DNA from: Sulfurospirillum oryzae
GTDB lineage: Bacteria > Campylobacterota > Campylobacteria > Campylobacterales > Sulfurospirillaceae
Direction of reading: 5' to 3'
DNA: 64,000 nt
Assembly: GCF_025770725.1 (NCBI RefSeq)
Contig: NZ_JANZKZ010000002.1
Coordinates: 744,001 to 808,000, forward strand
Positions 8,292-17,212 of the stretch are shown here, one piece after another (within the stretch, counting starts at the first letter, position 1; each line of letters begins with the position of its first letter). Under the pieces are notes generated by a model that saw nothing but the letters and a program-made list of their open reading frames with translations, was not told where the DNA came from and did not search any database. A program made the position numbers and the translations under genes.

Positions 8292-9932
8292 TTAGTGACT
8301 TGAAGCGCCCTCTGCTCCAATACCTGTTTGACTTCTGATATACTGATGGTCAAACGCCGCTCTCTCTTGCTCTGCACTTTCGCTATTATCCATTAAAGAG
8401 ATAATCCAAATGCCGATAAAGGCAACACTCATTGAGAAAAGTGCTGGGTTACCATAAGCGTAGATCGCTGTTTTATTGCCTAAAACATCTACCCAAACCG
8501 CTTTACTAAGAATGACCAACACAATCGCTGTGAAAAGTCCTAAACTACCGCCATAAACAGCACCTCTAGTTGTCAATTTTTTCCAAAACATTGAGAGGAA
8601 AAGAATTGGGAAGTTAGCACTTGCTGCAATCGCAAACGCAAGACCTACCATGAACGCAATGTTCTGCTTTTCAAACGCAATGCCTAAGATAATTGCTACG
8701 ATACCAAGTGCAATCGTAGAGTACTTAGAAACTCTCATCTCTGTCATCTCATCCACACGACCTCTTGCAAATACGTTTGCATAAAGATCATGACTTACCG
8801 CACTTGCACCTGCAAGGGTAAGACCTGAAACAACCGCTAAAATCGTTGCAAAAGCAACCGCTGAAATAAATCCTAGGAATAAGTTTCCACCAATCGCATG
8901 TGCTGTGTGAATCGCAGACATGTTACCACCACCAATGATGCCACCCTTGATCGGATCAAGATAGGTTGGATCATTTGTTAATAATACGATAGCACCAAAA
9001 CCTATGATGAAAGTTAAAATATAAAAATAACCTATAAATCCAGTTGCAACAAAGACTGACTTACGAGCTTCTTTTGCATCACTTACGGTGAAAAATCTCA
9101 TCAAGATGTGTGGAAGACCAGCCGTTCCAAACATCAAGGCAATTCCTAAGCTAATAGCCGAAATTGGGTCACTTACTAAGCCACCTGGTGCCATAATTGA
9201 AGCACTTTTTTTAGCTGCTACGGCTTGAGAGAAGAGTGTTTCAAAGCTAAAGCCCACTTTGTACATAATCATGATTGCCATGAATGATGCACCTGAGAGC
9301 AATAATACTGCCTTGATAATCTGAACCCATGTTGTTGCCAACATGCCACCAAAAGTAACATATAAAATCATCAAGATACCCACCATGATAACCGCGTACT
9401 CATAATCAAGACCAAACAAAATTTGAATCAATTGACCCGCACCAACCATTTGAGCAATCAAATAAAGTGCAACCGTAGCGAGTGACCCCAATGCCGCAAG
9501 TGTACGGATCGGTGTTTGTCTCAAACGGTATGAAGCAACGTCAGAGAACGTATACTTACCCAAGTTTCTAAGCTGTTCTGCCACCAAGAAAAGAATGATT
9601 GGCCAACCGACTAAGAAGCCGATAGAATAAATCAAACCATCAAATCCTTTAAGGTAAACCAGTCCAGAAATTCCTAGGAATGATGCCGCTGACATGTAGT
9701 CACCTGCAATGGCTAGACCATTTTGAAAACCTGTAATGCCTCCGCCAGCTGTGTAAAAATCTTTAGCTGTTTTAGTTCTTTTTGCTGCCCAGTACGTAAT
9801 ACCAAGGGTTGCAAGAACAAAGAGGACGAACATAATGATCGCTGAAACGTTTAAGTCTCGTTTGCCGCTAAATTGAGCATCTGCAGCAAAAGCAAAATTG
9901 CTTAAGGTTAATAGGAGTAAGCCCCATTTCAT
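8292..9932 (-). CDS. actP: Cation/acetate symporter ActP (SSS family)
   Basis: A 546-residue sodium:solute symporter with a cleavable-looking N-terminal signal ([20 protein letters not shown]) followed by about 13 membrane spans. Diagnostic segments include [40 protein letters not shown] (sodium/substrate region; quoted parts begin near residues 45-60) and the downstream [15 protein letters not shown] motif. It imports acetate and similar short monocarboxylates. Its start overlaps the end of the DUF485 gene by 4 bp (ATGA), the usual yjcH-actP arrangement. Assignment is secure from sequence and from acs next to it. Confidence 0.95.
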   Translation of the reverse strand: MKWGLLLLTLSNFAFAADAQFSGKRDLNVSAIIMFVLFVLATLGITYWAAKRTKTAKDFYTAGGGITGFQNGLAIAGDYMSAASFLGISGLVYLKGFDGLIYSIGFLVGWPIILFLVAEQLRNLGKYTFSDVASYRLRQTPIRTLAALGSLATVALYLIAQMVGAGQLIQILFGLDYEYAVIMVGILMILYVTFGGMLATTWVQIIKAVLLLSGASFMAIMIMYKVGFSFETLFSQAVAAKKSASIMAPGGLVSDPISAISLGIALMFGTAGLPHILMRFFTVSDAKEARKSVFVATGFIGYFYILTFIIGFGAIVLLTNDPTYLDPIKGGIIGGGNMSAIHTAHAIGGNLFLGFISAVAFATILAVVSGLTLAGASAVSHDLYANVFARGRVDEMTEMRVSKYSTIALGIVAIILGIAFEKQNIAFMVGLAFAIAASANFPILFLSMFWKKLTTRGAVYGGSLGLFTAIVLVILSKAVWVDVLGNKTAIYAYGNPALFSMSVAFIGIWIISLMDNSESAEQERAAFDHQYIRSQTGIGAEGASSH

Positions 9933-10243
9933 TTTTCACTCCTTGCTTCTTCTTTGATTTGGTTGGTTAAGTCATCAAATTCACCATTGGCTCTTTGGGT
10001 ATAAATACCTGTAAGAACAAACGCAATGACGATAACTCCCAATCCTACAGGGATACCGACGGTGGTAACACCTTCTCCAAGTTTAACTGCAAATGTTGCA
10101 GGGGAAAAAGCAATTACAAGGATGAAAGAGTAGTAAACAACTAGCATGATAATTGCTAGTTTCCATGCAAAACTACTTCTTTTTTTTACGAGTTCGGCAA
10201 ATTTTGGATTGGCCTGTACTCTGTCGTAGATGTTCTGACTCAT
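9929..10243 (-). CDS. yjcH: DUF485 inner-membrane protein (YjcH-like)
   Basis: The 104-residue protein starts [21 protein letters not shown] and has two membrane helices (about residues 26-48 and 60-82) typical of DUF485. These small proteins are nearly always encoded just before actP and are thought to assist the symporter. I place the start at 10243 rather than 10303 because AAGGAG lies 7 nt upstream of that ATG and the family begins at this point; the extra 20 residues upstream are not YjcH-like. A pair of 11-bp-spaced direct repeats lies 54-72 bp upstream. Confidence 0.9.
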   Translation of the reverse strand: MSQNIYDRVQANPKFAELVKKRSSFAWKLAIIMLVVYYSFILVIAFSPATFAVKLGEGVTTVGIPVGLGVIVIAFVLTGIYTQRANGEFDDLTNQIKEEARSEK

Positions 10244-10296
10244 AAATGCTCCTTCATTATTTATTTGGTAGCCTGATGACATTGTAAAGAAGTAAC

Positions 10297-10315
10297 GTAG
10301 CATTATCGTAGCATT
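10297..10315. promoter_or_regulatory. Direct repeats upstream of yjcH-actP, candidate response-regulator site
   Basis: GTAGCATT occurs at 10297-10304 and again at 10308-10315, an 11-bp period. Tandem direct repeats with 11-bp spacing are what OmpR/PhoB-family response regulators bind as head-to-tail dimers. An OmpR-family regulator gene ends 59 bp away. On the minus strand the repeats read AATGCTAC and overlap a plausible -10 (GATAAT). Confidence 0.5.
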
Positions 10316-10373
10316 TTGGATTTTGGTAAAAAGCGAAGATTTTTTTTAAATAATTTGAGTAGAAACGTAACTT

Positions 10374-11051
10374 TTAGCGGTTTTTTTCGGGAAAGTACTT
10401 ATCAATCTTATAGCCAACACCTTTTAGATTGATAATAAAATCTTCTTTAAGAAGCTTGCGAAATCGGCTTATTTCAGCCCTAATAGAGGCATTATCAATG
10501 GGTTCATCATTCCAAACATAACTGCGGAATTTTTCAAAGTCAACGACTATGCCTATGTTCTCACAAAGCAATGTAACTATTTGTAACTGTTTTTTTGTGA
10601 GCACTTGAACATTGTTGTTGTAAAAGAGCATCTGCTGCTCTTTGGAGAAGACGTATTTGGGGCTGAGAATGATATGTTGCAAGTTTTTAATCTCATACTC
10701 TTTTTTGATCTTGTCAATGCGAAGCCCTAATTCTTTAAGATGAAAAGGTTTTTTGAGGTAGTCTGACGCGCCTAACTCAAATGCTTCCGAGATGTCATCA
10801 ATGTCAACATTGGCACTAATAAAAATAGTAGGATAAGCGTGTTCAATCTCATTGAGCGCTTTAAGGAGAGCCAGCCCACTCATTTTTGGGATATTAATGT
10901 CTAAAAGCAACAGATCAAACACATCCTTTTTGATGGCTTCATACGCCTCTTCACCGTTACCAAAAGCGATGACTTTATGCCCAAGTGCTTCTAAATACTC
11001 CTCGATGGAGCTTCTAAGCATCAGTTCATCTTCAAGCAGTAAAATTTTCAT
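10374..11051 (-). CDS. OmpR-family DNA-binding response regulator
   Basis: A 225-residue regulator. The receiver domain (residues 1-118) carries the acidic pair E7/D8, phosphoacceptor D51 in LLLLDINIPKMSG, S79 in the TIFISAN switch position and K101 in YLKKPF. The C-terminal winged helix (about 130-222) is OmpR-like: LTKKQLQIVTLLCENIG and SIRAEISRFRKLL. It starts 3 bp after the histidine kinase stop, so the pair forms one operon. The acetate uptake genes lie immediately downstream in the same direction, which suggests control of acetate uptake. Confidence 0.93.
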   Translation of the reverse strand: MKILLLEDELMLRSSIEEYLEALGHKVIAFGNGEEAYEAIKKDVFDLLLLDINIPKMSGLALLKALNEIEHAYPTIFISANVDIDDISEAFELGASDYLKKPFHLKELGLRIDKIKKEYEIKNLQHIILSPKYVFSKEQQMLFYNNNVQVLTKKQLQIVTLLCENIGIVVDFEKFRSYVWNDEPIDNASIRAEISRFRKLLKEDFIINLKGVGYKIDKYFPEKNR

Positions 11052-11054
11052 GGT

Positions 11055-12527
11055 TTATCCTTTAGGAAAGCGGTAGGCAAAGAGCGTTCTGGACTCATCG
11101 GAAAGCACATCAATGCTCACATCATTGCTATCACAAATCTCTTTTACAATGTTTAATCCCAAGCCAAACCCTCCACGCGCCTCATCTTCGCGGTAATACC
11201 GACCAAAAACTTTCCAAGGCGCTTGAATCATTTCTCCGCAATTTTGCACTTCCAAAACAACACTCTCTTCTTCAGCATAAAGTCTTACATGTAAAGGTTG
11301 TTTTTCGTAGCTATACTTAATGGCATTGGAAAGATTGTTGTCACAAATGCGCTGCAATTCGATCTCATTAAAAACAATAAACAGATCAGGCGCAATGTCT
11401 GTAACGATGTGCAGTTTATTTCCTTCTGCTACGTCTTCAAAGTACTCTACTCTTTCGGTTATAAACTTTGAAAAATCGATCATCGATTTTTCATAAACGA
11501 CTCTGTCTTTTTTCACCACATACGCCAAATCTTCATAGATGTTATCAAGCACTTTGACGGCTGCTTCGATTTTGATCAAATAAGGATTTTTGTCAAATTT
11601 GAGATTGTAGAGATCAATGTTCATCAAAATAATGGAGAGTGGCGTATTGATCTCATGTATCGCATTTTTCACAAAACGGTCTTGCTTTTCAAGAAGCTCC
11701 TGCGTAAAATCGACCGAGCGTTTAAGCTCTATGGTCTTTTGCTCAACGATCCCTTCAAGATTGCTGTTAAGATCAACCAGTGCACTGTTTTTACTCTTAA
11801 TTTCCTCGATCATCACATTGGCATGCGTCACAATCTCTTGAAACTCTTGAAACTTGATCTTTTCCATATCAATAAACTCATAGCTTTGAGACGCTTTCTT
11901 AAACGAATAGACGATAAAGCGAATTTCACGCTTCATAATGTCGCTAACATAGCGATATTCAACCGTACTGACCAGATATAAAAAGAGTGTTAACATGTAA
12001 ATTTTCAGTACAAAATTGATGATTTTATCTTCATACGCTTTCTTTTTCTGTGCTAAAACATCTTCAATACTATGCGTACTCACACCACTACCCAAGAGAA
12101 GATCTAAAGGCTCATACAGTTGCGTTACAATAATATCTTTACTTGTATCTTCGTGATTGAGTACTGCGGAACGATAGATTATTTCACCCGAACTTCGCTT
12201 TAAAAAAACATAGTTTTGCGCTTCCATGTTCGCCATCAGTGCCGTGATGTCTTCTTTAAGCTTTTTGTAAATCTTTTCTTTTGGAAGGTTTTTACTTTGA
12301 GAGTATCGGTATTCTGCAATATTTTGAAGAAGACTTAGTTGTGTAGAAGCACTCTTTTGTTGCATTTGAATGTAACTCTCTTCAACGACTTTGATCTCTT
12401 TTTGAAAGTCCAAGTATTCGTTGACAATGACCAAACACGCAGAGAGGAAAGCAAAAAGACCCGCAAAAAGAATCGCCATGAAATTGATCTGGTTGATACT
12501 CTTGTTATCTTTTTTCTTTTGCAGCAA
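11055..12527 (-). CDS. Membrane sensor histidine kinase
   Basis: The 490-residue kinase has two membrane helices (about 15-36 and 172-188) enclosing a 135-residue periplasmic sensor that looks Cache-like. A coiled-coil linker follows, then the H-box FVKNAIHEINTPLSII with phosphoacceptor H291, the N-box DNNLSNAIKYS (N401) and glycine box GGFGLGLNIV. Start is a TTG at 12527: its ribosome site AAAGGA (12533-12538) is built partly from a TTTACATGTAAA palindrome at 12536-12547. Partner is the adjacent OmpR-type regulator. The ligand is unknown; acetate or related carboxylates are plausible from context. Confidence 0.9.
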   Translation of the reverse strand: MLQKKKDNKSINQINFMAILFAGLFAFLSACLVIVNEYLDFQKEIKVVEESYIQMQQKSASTQLSLLQNIAEYRYSQSKNLPKEKIYKKLKEDITALMANMEAQNYVFLKRSSGEIIYRSAVLNHEDTSKDIIVTQLYEPLDLLLGSGVSTHSIEDVLAQKKKAYEDKIINFVLKIYMLTLFLYLVSTVEYRYVSDIMKREIRFIVYSFKKASQSYEFIDMEKIKFQEFQEIVTHANVMIEEIKSKNSALVDLNSNLEGIVEQKTIELKRSVDFTQELLEKQDRFVKNAIHEINTPLSIILMNIDLYNLKFDKNPYLIKIEAAVKVLDNIYEDLAYVVKKDRVVYEKSMIDFSKFITERVEYFEDVAEGNKLHIVTDIAPDLFIVFNEIELQRICDNNLSNAIKYSYEKQPLHVRLYAEEESVVLEVQNCGEMIQAPWKVFGRYYREDEARGGFGLGLNIVKEICDSNDVSIDVLSDESRTLFAYRFPKG

Positions 12528-12605
12528 AAAAATCCTTTACATGTAAAGCTTTGGTCGCTATTTTACCAACATTATCCCCAAATAAGAGAAACAAGCCATT
12601 TTTGG

Positions 12606-12611
12606 TATAAT
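12606..12611 (+). promoter_or_regulatory. Extended -10 promoter element for aguA
   Basis: TGGTATAAT places TATAAT at 12606-12611, 32 nt before the aguA start. The same TTTGGTATAATT string occurs before uvrB at 34930-34935. There is no strong -35, as is normal in this phylum. The divergent sensor kinase gene starts 78 bp away. Confidence 0.65.
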
Positions 12612-12643
12612 TTAACTCAAATACGAGCTACATGGAGTTACAC

Positions 12644-13636
12644 ATGAAAATCCGAATACCAGCTGAATGGGAAGAGCAAGAGGCACTTATCGTCGTTTTC
12701 CCTCCCAAAAAGAGTGACTGGGCACACTCCATCGAGGAAATTCACCAAACGTATCTTACTTTTATTACAACGATTGCACGCTTTCAAAAATGCCTTGTGG
12801 TCTGCGAAGACAAAAAAGCACTGGCGAACTTGTTACCAACGATGCAAAACATCGAACTCATCGAAATGGCAACGAACGATACATGGATTCGCGATTTTGG
12901 TGGCATCAATATCTATAAAAATCATAAACGACGCACCTACGACTTTATCTTCAACGCATGGGGCAATAAATTTGAAGCAAATCTCGATAACAGCATCACC
13001 AAACAGCTTTTTGAAGAGGGCTACCTAGAAGGTAAACTCAAAAGTTTTGACTTTGTACTAGAGGGCGGAAGCATCGATAGTAACGGCAAAGGCGTAATGC
13101 TTTCAACCGCTTATTGTCTGTATGAACAAAACCGCAATTCACATCTTTCCAAAAAACAGATTAGAAAAACGCTCATCGAACTCTTTGGGCTTAAAGAGCT
13201 TATCGTGCTTGAACATGGCGCACTTATGGGTGATGATACCGACTCGCACATCGACACGCTAGCTCGCTTTATCAACAAAAAAACCATCGCTTATGTGAAG
13301 TGTTACGATAAAAATGATGAGCACTATGATGAGTTAAAAAAGATGGAGAAAGAGCTTCGAAAAACAGAGTTTGACCTCCTCCCTTTGCCTCTGCCCTCAG
13401 CTAAATATTTCAACAATCACCGTATCCCCGCAACCTACATGAACTTTGTGCTTATCAATAATGCGGTATTGGTTCCAACCTACAGTGACCCTTACGATAA
13501 AGAAGTTTTAGCGATGTTTGAGCGATGTTTTCCCGAACGAGAAGTCGTTGGTATAGAGTCTTCAGTACTCATTCGCGAACACGGAAGCCTTCATTGTGCT
13601 TCAATGAATATCTATAAAGAAAGAGACGATTCCTAA
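12644..13636 (+). CDS. aguA: Agmatine deiminase (AIH/PAD family)
   Basis: The 330-residue protein belongs to the Porphyromonas-type peptidylarginine deiminase/agmatine iminohydrolase family. It hydrolyses agmatine to N-carbamoylputrescine and ammonia. Conserved pieces include NDTWIRDFGGINI, VLEGGSIDSNGKG, HIDTLARF and the C-terminal nucleophile region GSLHCASMN. I chose the ATG at 12644 because GGAG lies 6 nt before it; an in-frame ATG at 12632 overlaps that ribosome site. The stop overlaps the next gene's ATG (TAATG). The partner enzyme aguB is encoded at 17.2 kb. Confidence 0.88.
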   Translation: MKIRIPAEWEEQEALIVVFPPKKSDWAHSIEEIHQTYLTFITTIARFQKCLVVCEDKKALANLLPTMQNIELIEMATNDTWIRDFGGINIYKNHKRRTYDFIFNAWGNKFEANLDNSITKQLFEEGYLEGKLKSFDFVLEGGSIDSNGKGVMLSTAYCLYEQNRNSHLSKKQIRKTLIELFGLKELIVLEHGALMGDDTDSHIDTLARFINKKTIAYVKCYDKNDEHYDELKKMEKELRKTEFDLLPLPLPSAKYFNNHRIPATYMNFVLINNAVLVPTYSDPYDKEVLAMFERCFPEREVVGIESSVLIREHGSLHCASMNIYKERDDS

Positions 13637-14535
13637 TGACATTACAAAAAAAAGCAACCATTATCTCAAGCAGTACCGCTACTGTACTCATTGTCATTAA
13701 GCTCTTTGTGGGCATTTTAAGCGGCTCCGTTGCCGTTCTTGCTTCTGCGATTGACTCTGTGCTTGACCTTATTGTATCGGCATTTAATTACTTTGCTATC
13801 ACCAAAGCTGAACAACCTGCCAATAAAAAATTTAACTACGGCAAAGGTAAAATCGAAGCTTTAGCGGCTGTTATTGAAGGAACGGTTATTACCGTATCGG
13901 GTCTTTTTATTTTCTATACTGCTATCAAAAAAGCGATAAAAAGTGAACCGTTAGAGTATCTTGGTGATTCAATTATGGTTATGGTTATTTCTCTTGCCCT
14001 GACGATCGCTTTGGTTCTATTTTTGAACTATGCTGCCAAAAAAACGAGAAGCATGGTTGTCAAGTCTGACGCGCTCCACTACAAAACCGACGTTTTAAGC
14101 AATGGCGCGATTCTTGTCTCTTTGGTACTCATCCAAGTGACAGGATTTGAGATGATCGACTCCATCATGGGTGTGGTTATCTCTATCTACATTATCCATT
14201 CAGCGTATGAGATCATTCGTGATGGTGTCTACATCTTGCTTGACGCATCACTTGACGAGGAAGTGGTTGAAAAAATACGAAATTTCATTTTGGAAGAGAA
14301 AGAGATTAGCGATTTTCATTACCTCAAAACACGCAAATCAGGCAATACCAATTTTGTCGATGTCCATCTCGTCTTTAGCCCTGGTATTTCACTTCTAAGG
14401 GCGCATTATGCGGGTGATCGCATCGAAGAGAAGATCAAAGAGCTCATTCCCAATGAAGAGTGGGTCATCAACGCACACCTTGACCCTTATGATGATTCAG
14501 AAATGAACGATACACAACCTATAAAAATGGACTAG
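13636..14535 (+). CDS. Cation diffusion facilitator metal exporter (FieF-like)
   Basis: A 299-residue CDF protein with about six membrane spans and a C-terminal cytoplasmic domain. The metal site is visible as SAIDSVLDLIVS in helix 2 and HYKTD in helix 5, the two-Asp plus HxxxD arrangement of FieF/YiiP-type Zn/Fe/Cd exporters. The C-terminal DFHYLKTRKSGNTNFVDVHL is the regulatory ZT-dimer fold. It overlaps aguA by 1 bp. The nearby feoAB iron importer makes Fe(II) or Zn(II) plausible substrates. The metal cannot be decided from sequence. Confidence 0.93.
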   Translation: MTLQKKATIISSSTATVLIVIKLFVGILSGSVAVLASAIDSVLDLIVSAFNYFAITKAEQPANKKFNYGKGKIEALAAVIEGTVITVSGLFIFYTAIKKAIKSEPLEYLGDSIMVMVISLALTIALVLFLNYAAKKTRSMVVKSDALHYKTDVLSNGAILVSLVLIQVTGFEMIDSIMGVVISIYIIHSAYEIIRDGVYILLDASLDEEVVEKIRNFILEEKEISDFHYLKTRKSGNTNFVDVHLVFSPGISLLRAHYAGDRIEEKIKELIPNEEWVINAHLDPYDDSEMNDTQPIKMD

Positions 14536-14548
14536 CCTATTAGTGTTG

Positions 14549-14572
14549 CGTTCTTGCAAACTTGCAAGAACG
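14549..14572 (+). terminator. Terminator after the CDF gene
   Basis: CGTTCTTGC (14549-14557) pairs with GCAAGAACG (14564-14572) around AAACTT, a perfect 9 bp stem followed by TTT. It lies 13 bp after the CDF stop. A second hairpin with a better T-tract (GCACC-TTC-GGTGC then TTTTTATTCTTT) follows at 14758-14775. Confidence 0.7.
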
Positions 14573-14770
14573 TTTGACACGCCTTTAGAGCAAAGCTCCA
14601 AAACGAAGTTTCTGTGAAAGACTACGCTAACGCTGTGTTCGCTTCGGCAGCGTGCCCGCGCACCTTCGCCTTTTATTTTTAAATACCTTTGACACGCCTT
14701 TAGAGCAAAGCTCCAAAGACTACGCTAACGCTGTGTTCGCTTCGGCAGCGTGCCCGCGCACCTTCGGTGC
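14573..14770. repeat. Modular hairpin repeat locus 2, two direct copies
   Basis: Two near-identical units stand in tandem. Segment A (TTTGACACGCCTTTAGAGC onward) is at 14573-14602 and 14688-14717; segment B (GACTACGCTAACGCTGTG onward, 49 bp) is at 14620-14668 and 14718-14766. Copy 1 has a 17 bp insert between A and B (ACGAAGTTTCTGTGAAA, 14603-14619), a module that recurs at 23.3 kb. The region is between convergent CDF and feoB and is visibly GC-richer than its surroundings. Related copies lie at 31.5 and 44.2 kb. Confidence 0.75.
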
Positions 14771-14785
14771 TTTTTATTCTTTATC

Positions 14786-16882
14786 CTAAAAAAACAATGC
14801 CACGCGATAACCGATAAAAGAGAGTCCCCACGCAATCACACTCGTAAAAACGAAGAGGTAAAAAAGGTACTTGTAACTTCCACTCTCTTTCGTAAAAACA
14901 ATGGATGCCGCCATACACGGCAGGTAAAACATCACAAAGATGATAAATGAAACCGATGAAGCAAACGAAATTTGCTTTTGAAGCTCACCTATTAAGTTCT
15001 CATTACCCTCATCAACGCCAGAACCCAGTGCGTACAACACCCCTAAAGTTGAGACAACAACCTCTTTGGCGGCAAGCCCCGATTCAAGCGCTATGGTCAT
15101 TTTCCAGTCAAAACCAATGGGTTTAAAAAGCACATCGGTAGACTTTCCGATCATGCCTAAAAAACTCTTCTCTAAAAGCTGTTGAGCTTTCTCATTTTCA
15201 AGTGTCACTTTTTCTTTATCGCTTTGAGCCAATTCTATTTTTTTTGCAAACGCTGTTTCGATGTCAGGATATTTGGGGTAATTACTTGCAAACCAAACAA
15301 GAAGTGAAGCCCCAAGAATAAATGTTCCCGCTTTTTTAAGGTACATAATTGCCTTGCTTACCACCGTATGCCAAATGAGCCTAAAAGAAGGAAGTCGGTA
15401 CTTTGGCATCTCCATAACAAATGGCTCATCGATTCCTTTAAAGACAAATACTTTCAAAAATTTTGCCGCAAGAAGCCCTACGAGCGCACCTGCGATGTAG
15501 ATGAGAAAAAGAACATTTCCCGCATTTTGTTTTGCAAAAAAAGCGCCTGAAAACAGAACATACACGGGAAGCTTGGCACCGCAACTCATAAAACCAATGA
15601 TAAAAAGTGTGATGAGTCTGTCTTTATCGTTTTTAAGCGTACGCGCACTCATGTACGCAGGCACAGAACAGCCAAATCCAGTCACCAACGGAATAAAACT
15701 TTTACCATGCAAACCAAAACGGTGGAAAAAGCCATCGAGTAAAAAAGCAACGCGCGCCATATAACCCGTTGTCTCCAAAAGGGCTATACCAAAAAAGAGA
15801 ATGACGATGTTTGGTAAGAACATCACCACCGAACCAACGCCCGAAATCGCTCCATCGGCTATCATAGACCCCAGCTCGCCATCGCCAAAAATGGTTTTAG
15901 CATACGCACCAAGAGAGACAAAAAAGAGATTGATCCAGTCCATTGGTATAGATCCAAGCTCAAACGTCAGCTGAAAAAGTGCCCACATAAGCGCTATGAA
16001 GATTGGAATTCCAAAGATCTTATGGATCAACAATGCGTCAATTTTCTCGGTAATCGTTTTAGAGATACTCTTTTTACATGTAAGAACTTCTGTCACAACA
16101 CCTTTGGCAAATGCCGCTCTCTCCTCTGCAAAAATTTCACTCACATCTTTGGTTTCATGGTGCAAATACAGATGCTCCAATGACTCTTTAAGAAGCGGTG
16201 AAAACTCAAGCCAAATAGGCTCTTCGTGCATTTTTTGATACACTCTTGGATCTTCTTGTAAAAGTTTTAGCACCAAATCACGATACGTTAGAAGCGTTTT
16301 ATAACGCTTTTGTTTTAAAAAGAAAGAGAGTTTTTCCACCTCCTCTTCGACGACATCGCTGTAAATAAGTTTTGATTTTTCATGCGGAAAGTTAGAGATG
16401 TCGATGGTTCGATTAAGAAGCTTTCCTATGCCTCTTTTGGTCGCAGCCGAAACTTTGACACAAGGAACACCCAGAATGGAGCTTAGTTGCTCATGGTCAA
16501 TGCAAACGCCCTCTTTTTGGGCTTCATCCATCATATTTAAAGCGACGATCATCTTTTTATCAAGTTCTAGAAGCTGTGTGGTTAGGTATAAATTGCGCTC
16601 CAAATTGGTCGCATCGACCACGTTGATGATAAGATCGTACGCTTCATTTTCCAAAAAATCTTTGGTAACACGCTCATCTTGGGTGTAGTCGTTAAGTGAA
16701 TAGGTTCCTGGAAGATCAACGATTTTGATGGAGTGCTCTTGCGCTATAAAACGCACCTCTGCTTTTTCAACCGTGACACCTGAAAAATTGCCTACTTTGA
16801 GCCTTGCATCGGCGATAGAGTTGATGAGCATGCTCTTGCCAACATTGGGTTGCCCCACAAGAGCGATAATAAGCTCTTTCAT
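14786..16882 (-). CDS. feoB: Ferrous iron transporter FeoB
   Basis: A 698-residue Fe(II) importer of the inner membrane. The N-terminal G-domain is plain: G1 GQPNVGKS (residues 10-17), G3 VDLPGTYSL, G4 ALNMMDEA (NxxD). The membrane part holds the two Gate motifs around GFGCSVPAYMSARTL and GAKLPVYVLFSGAFF, each with the conserved Cys-Pro or Lys-Pro region. Length is slightly shorter than the 770-residue E. coli protein but normal for this phylum. The start overlaps the feoA stop by 4 bp. A Fur-like box precedes feoA. Confidence 0.97.
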   Translation of the reverse strand: MKELIIALVGQPNVGKSMLINSIADARLKVGNFSGVTVEKAEVRFIAQEHSIKIVDLPGTYSLNDYTQDERVTKDFLENEAYDLIINVVDATNLERNLYLTTQLLELDKKMIVALNMMDEAQKEGVCIDHEQLSSILGVPCVKVSAATKRGIGKLLNRTIDISNFPHEKSKLIYSDVVEEEVEKLSFFLKQKRYKTLLTYRDLVLKLLQEDPRVYQKMHEEPIWLEFSPLLKESLEHLYLHHETKDVSEIFAEERAAFAKGVVTEVLTCKKSISKTITEKIDALLIHKIFGIPIFIALMWALFQLTFELGSIPMDWINLFFVSLGAYAKTIFGDGELGSMIADGAISGVGSVVMFLPNIVILFFGIALLETTGYMARVAFLLDGFFHRFGLHGKSFIPLVTGFGCSVPAYMSARTLKNDKDRLITLFIIGFMSCGAKLPVYVLFSGAFFAKQNAGNVLFLIYIAGALVGLLAAKFLKVFVFKGIDEPFVMEMPKYRLPSFRLIWHTVVSKAIMYLKKAGTFILGASLLVWFASNYPKYPDIETAFAKKIELAQSDKEKVTLENEKAQQLLEKSFLGMIGKSTDVLFKPIGFDWKMTIALESGLAAKEVVVSTLGVLYALGSGVDEGNENLIGELQKQISFASSVSFIIFVMFYLPCMAASIVFTKESGSYKYLFYLFVFTSVIAWGLSFIGYRVALFF

Positions 16883-17106
16883 AACGGTGATACTTCAATG
16901 GACTTGGCTTCTTCAAACCGAAGAGCTAAAAGTGTTGTTCCCACTTCGATTTCCATCGTGCTTTTCGCAATGCTTGTCGCTTTGATTTGGAGATGACTTC
17001 CTTTGTGAAGTCCTAAAGAAAAAAGTCTCTGTTTTAGTTCACCATCAGCATTTACTTTTTTAACAATGCCCTTTTCGCCGGCATTCATGTCCGAGAGTGC
17101 TCTCAT
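16879..17106 (-). CDS. feoA: Ferrous iron transport accessory protein FeoA
   Basis: A 75-residue SH3-like protein. MRALSDMNAGEKGIVKKVNADGELKQRLFSLGLHKGSHLQI is the FeoA beta-barrel pattern (quoted segments span residues 1-41) with the family's conserved RL..LGL..G core. FeoA supports FeoB activity in the cytoplasm. It is the first gene of feoAB; translation is coupled by a 4 bp overlap. A candidate Fur site sits 14 bp upstream of its start. Confidence 0.93.
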   Translation of the reverse strand: MRALSDMNAGEKGIVKKVNADGELKQRLFSLGLHKGSHLQIKATSIAKSTMEIEVGTTLLALRFEEAKSIEVSPL

Positions 17107-17119
17107 AAAAATCCTTAAT

Positions 17120-17134
17120 TGATAATGCTCATCA
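17120..17134 (-). promoter_or_regulatory. Candidate Fur box for feoAB
   Basis: On the minus strand the site reads TGATGAGCATTATCA. It matches the 7-1-7 Fur consensus TGATAATnATTATCA at 12 of 14 defined positions. It lies 14 bp upstream of the feoA start, where a bound repressor would block transcription or initiation. Iron repression of feo by Fur is the usual arrangement. Confidence 0.6.
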
Positions 17135-17212
17135 AGATTGTAAGTTAAAACGGATTAAAAGCTTATTAATGTAGAATAAGTTATTCAAAACAACTCATAC
17201 TAGGTGGATTTT

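Noticed and set aside
14750-14950. 66-codon plus-strand ORF
   Set aside because: It runs antisense into the feoB 3' end from the repeat locus and looks like no protein family.
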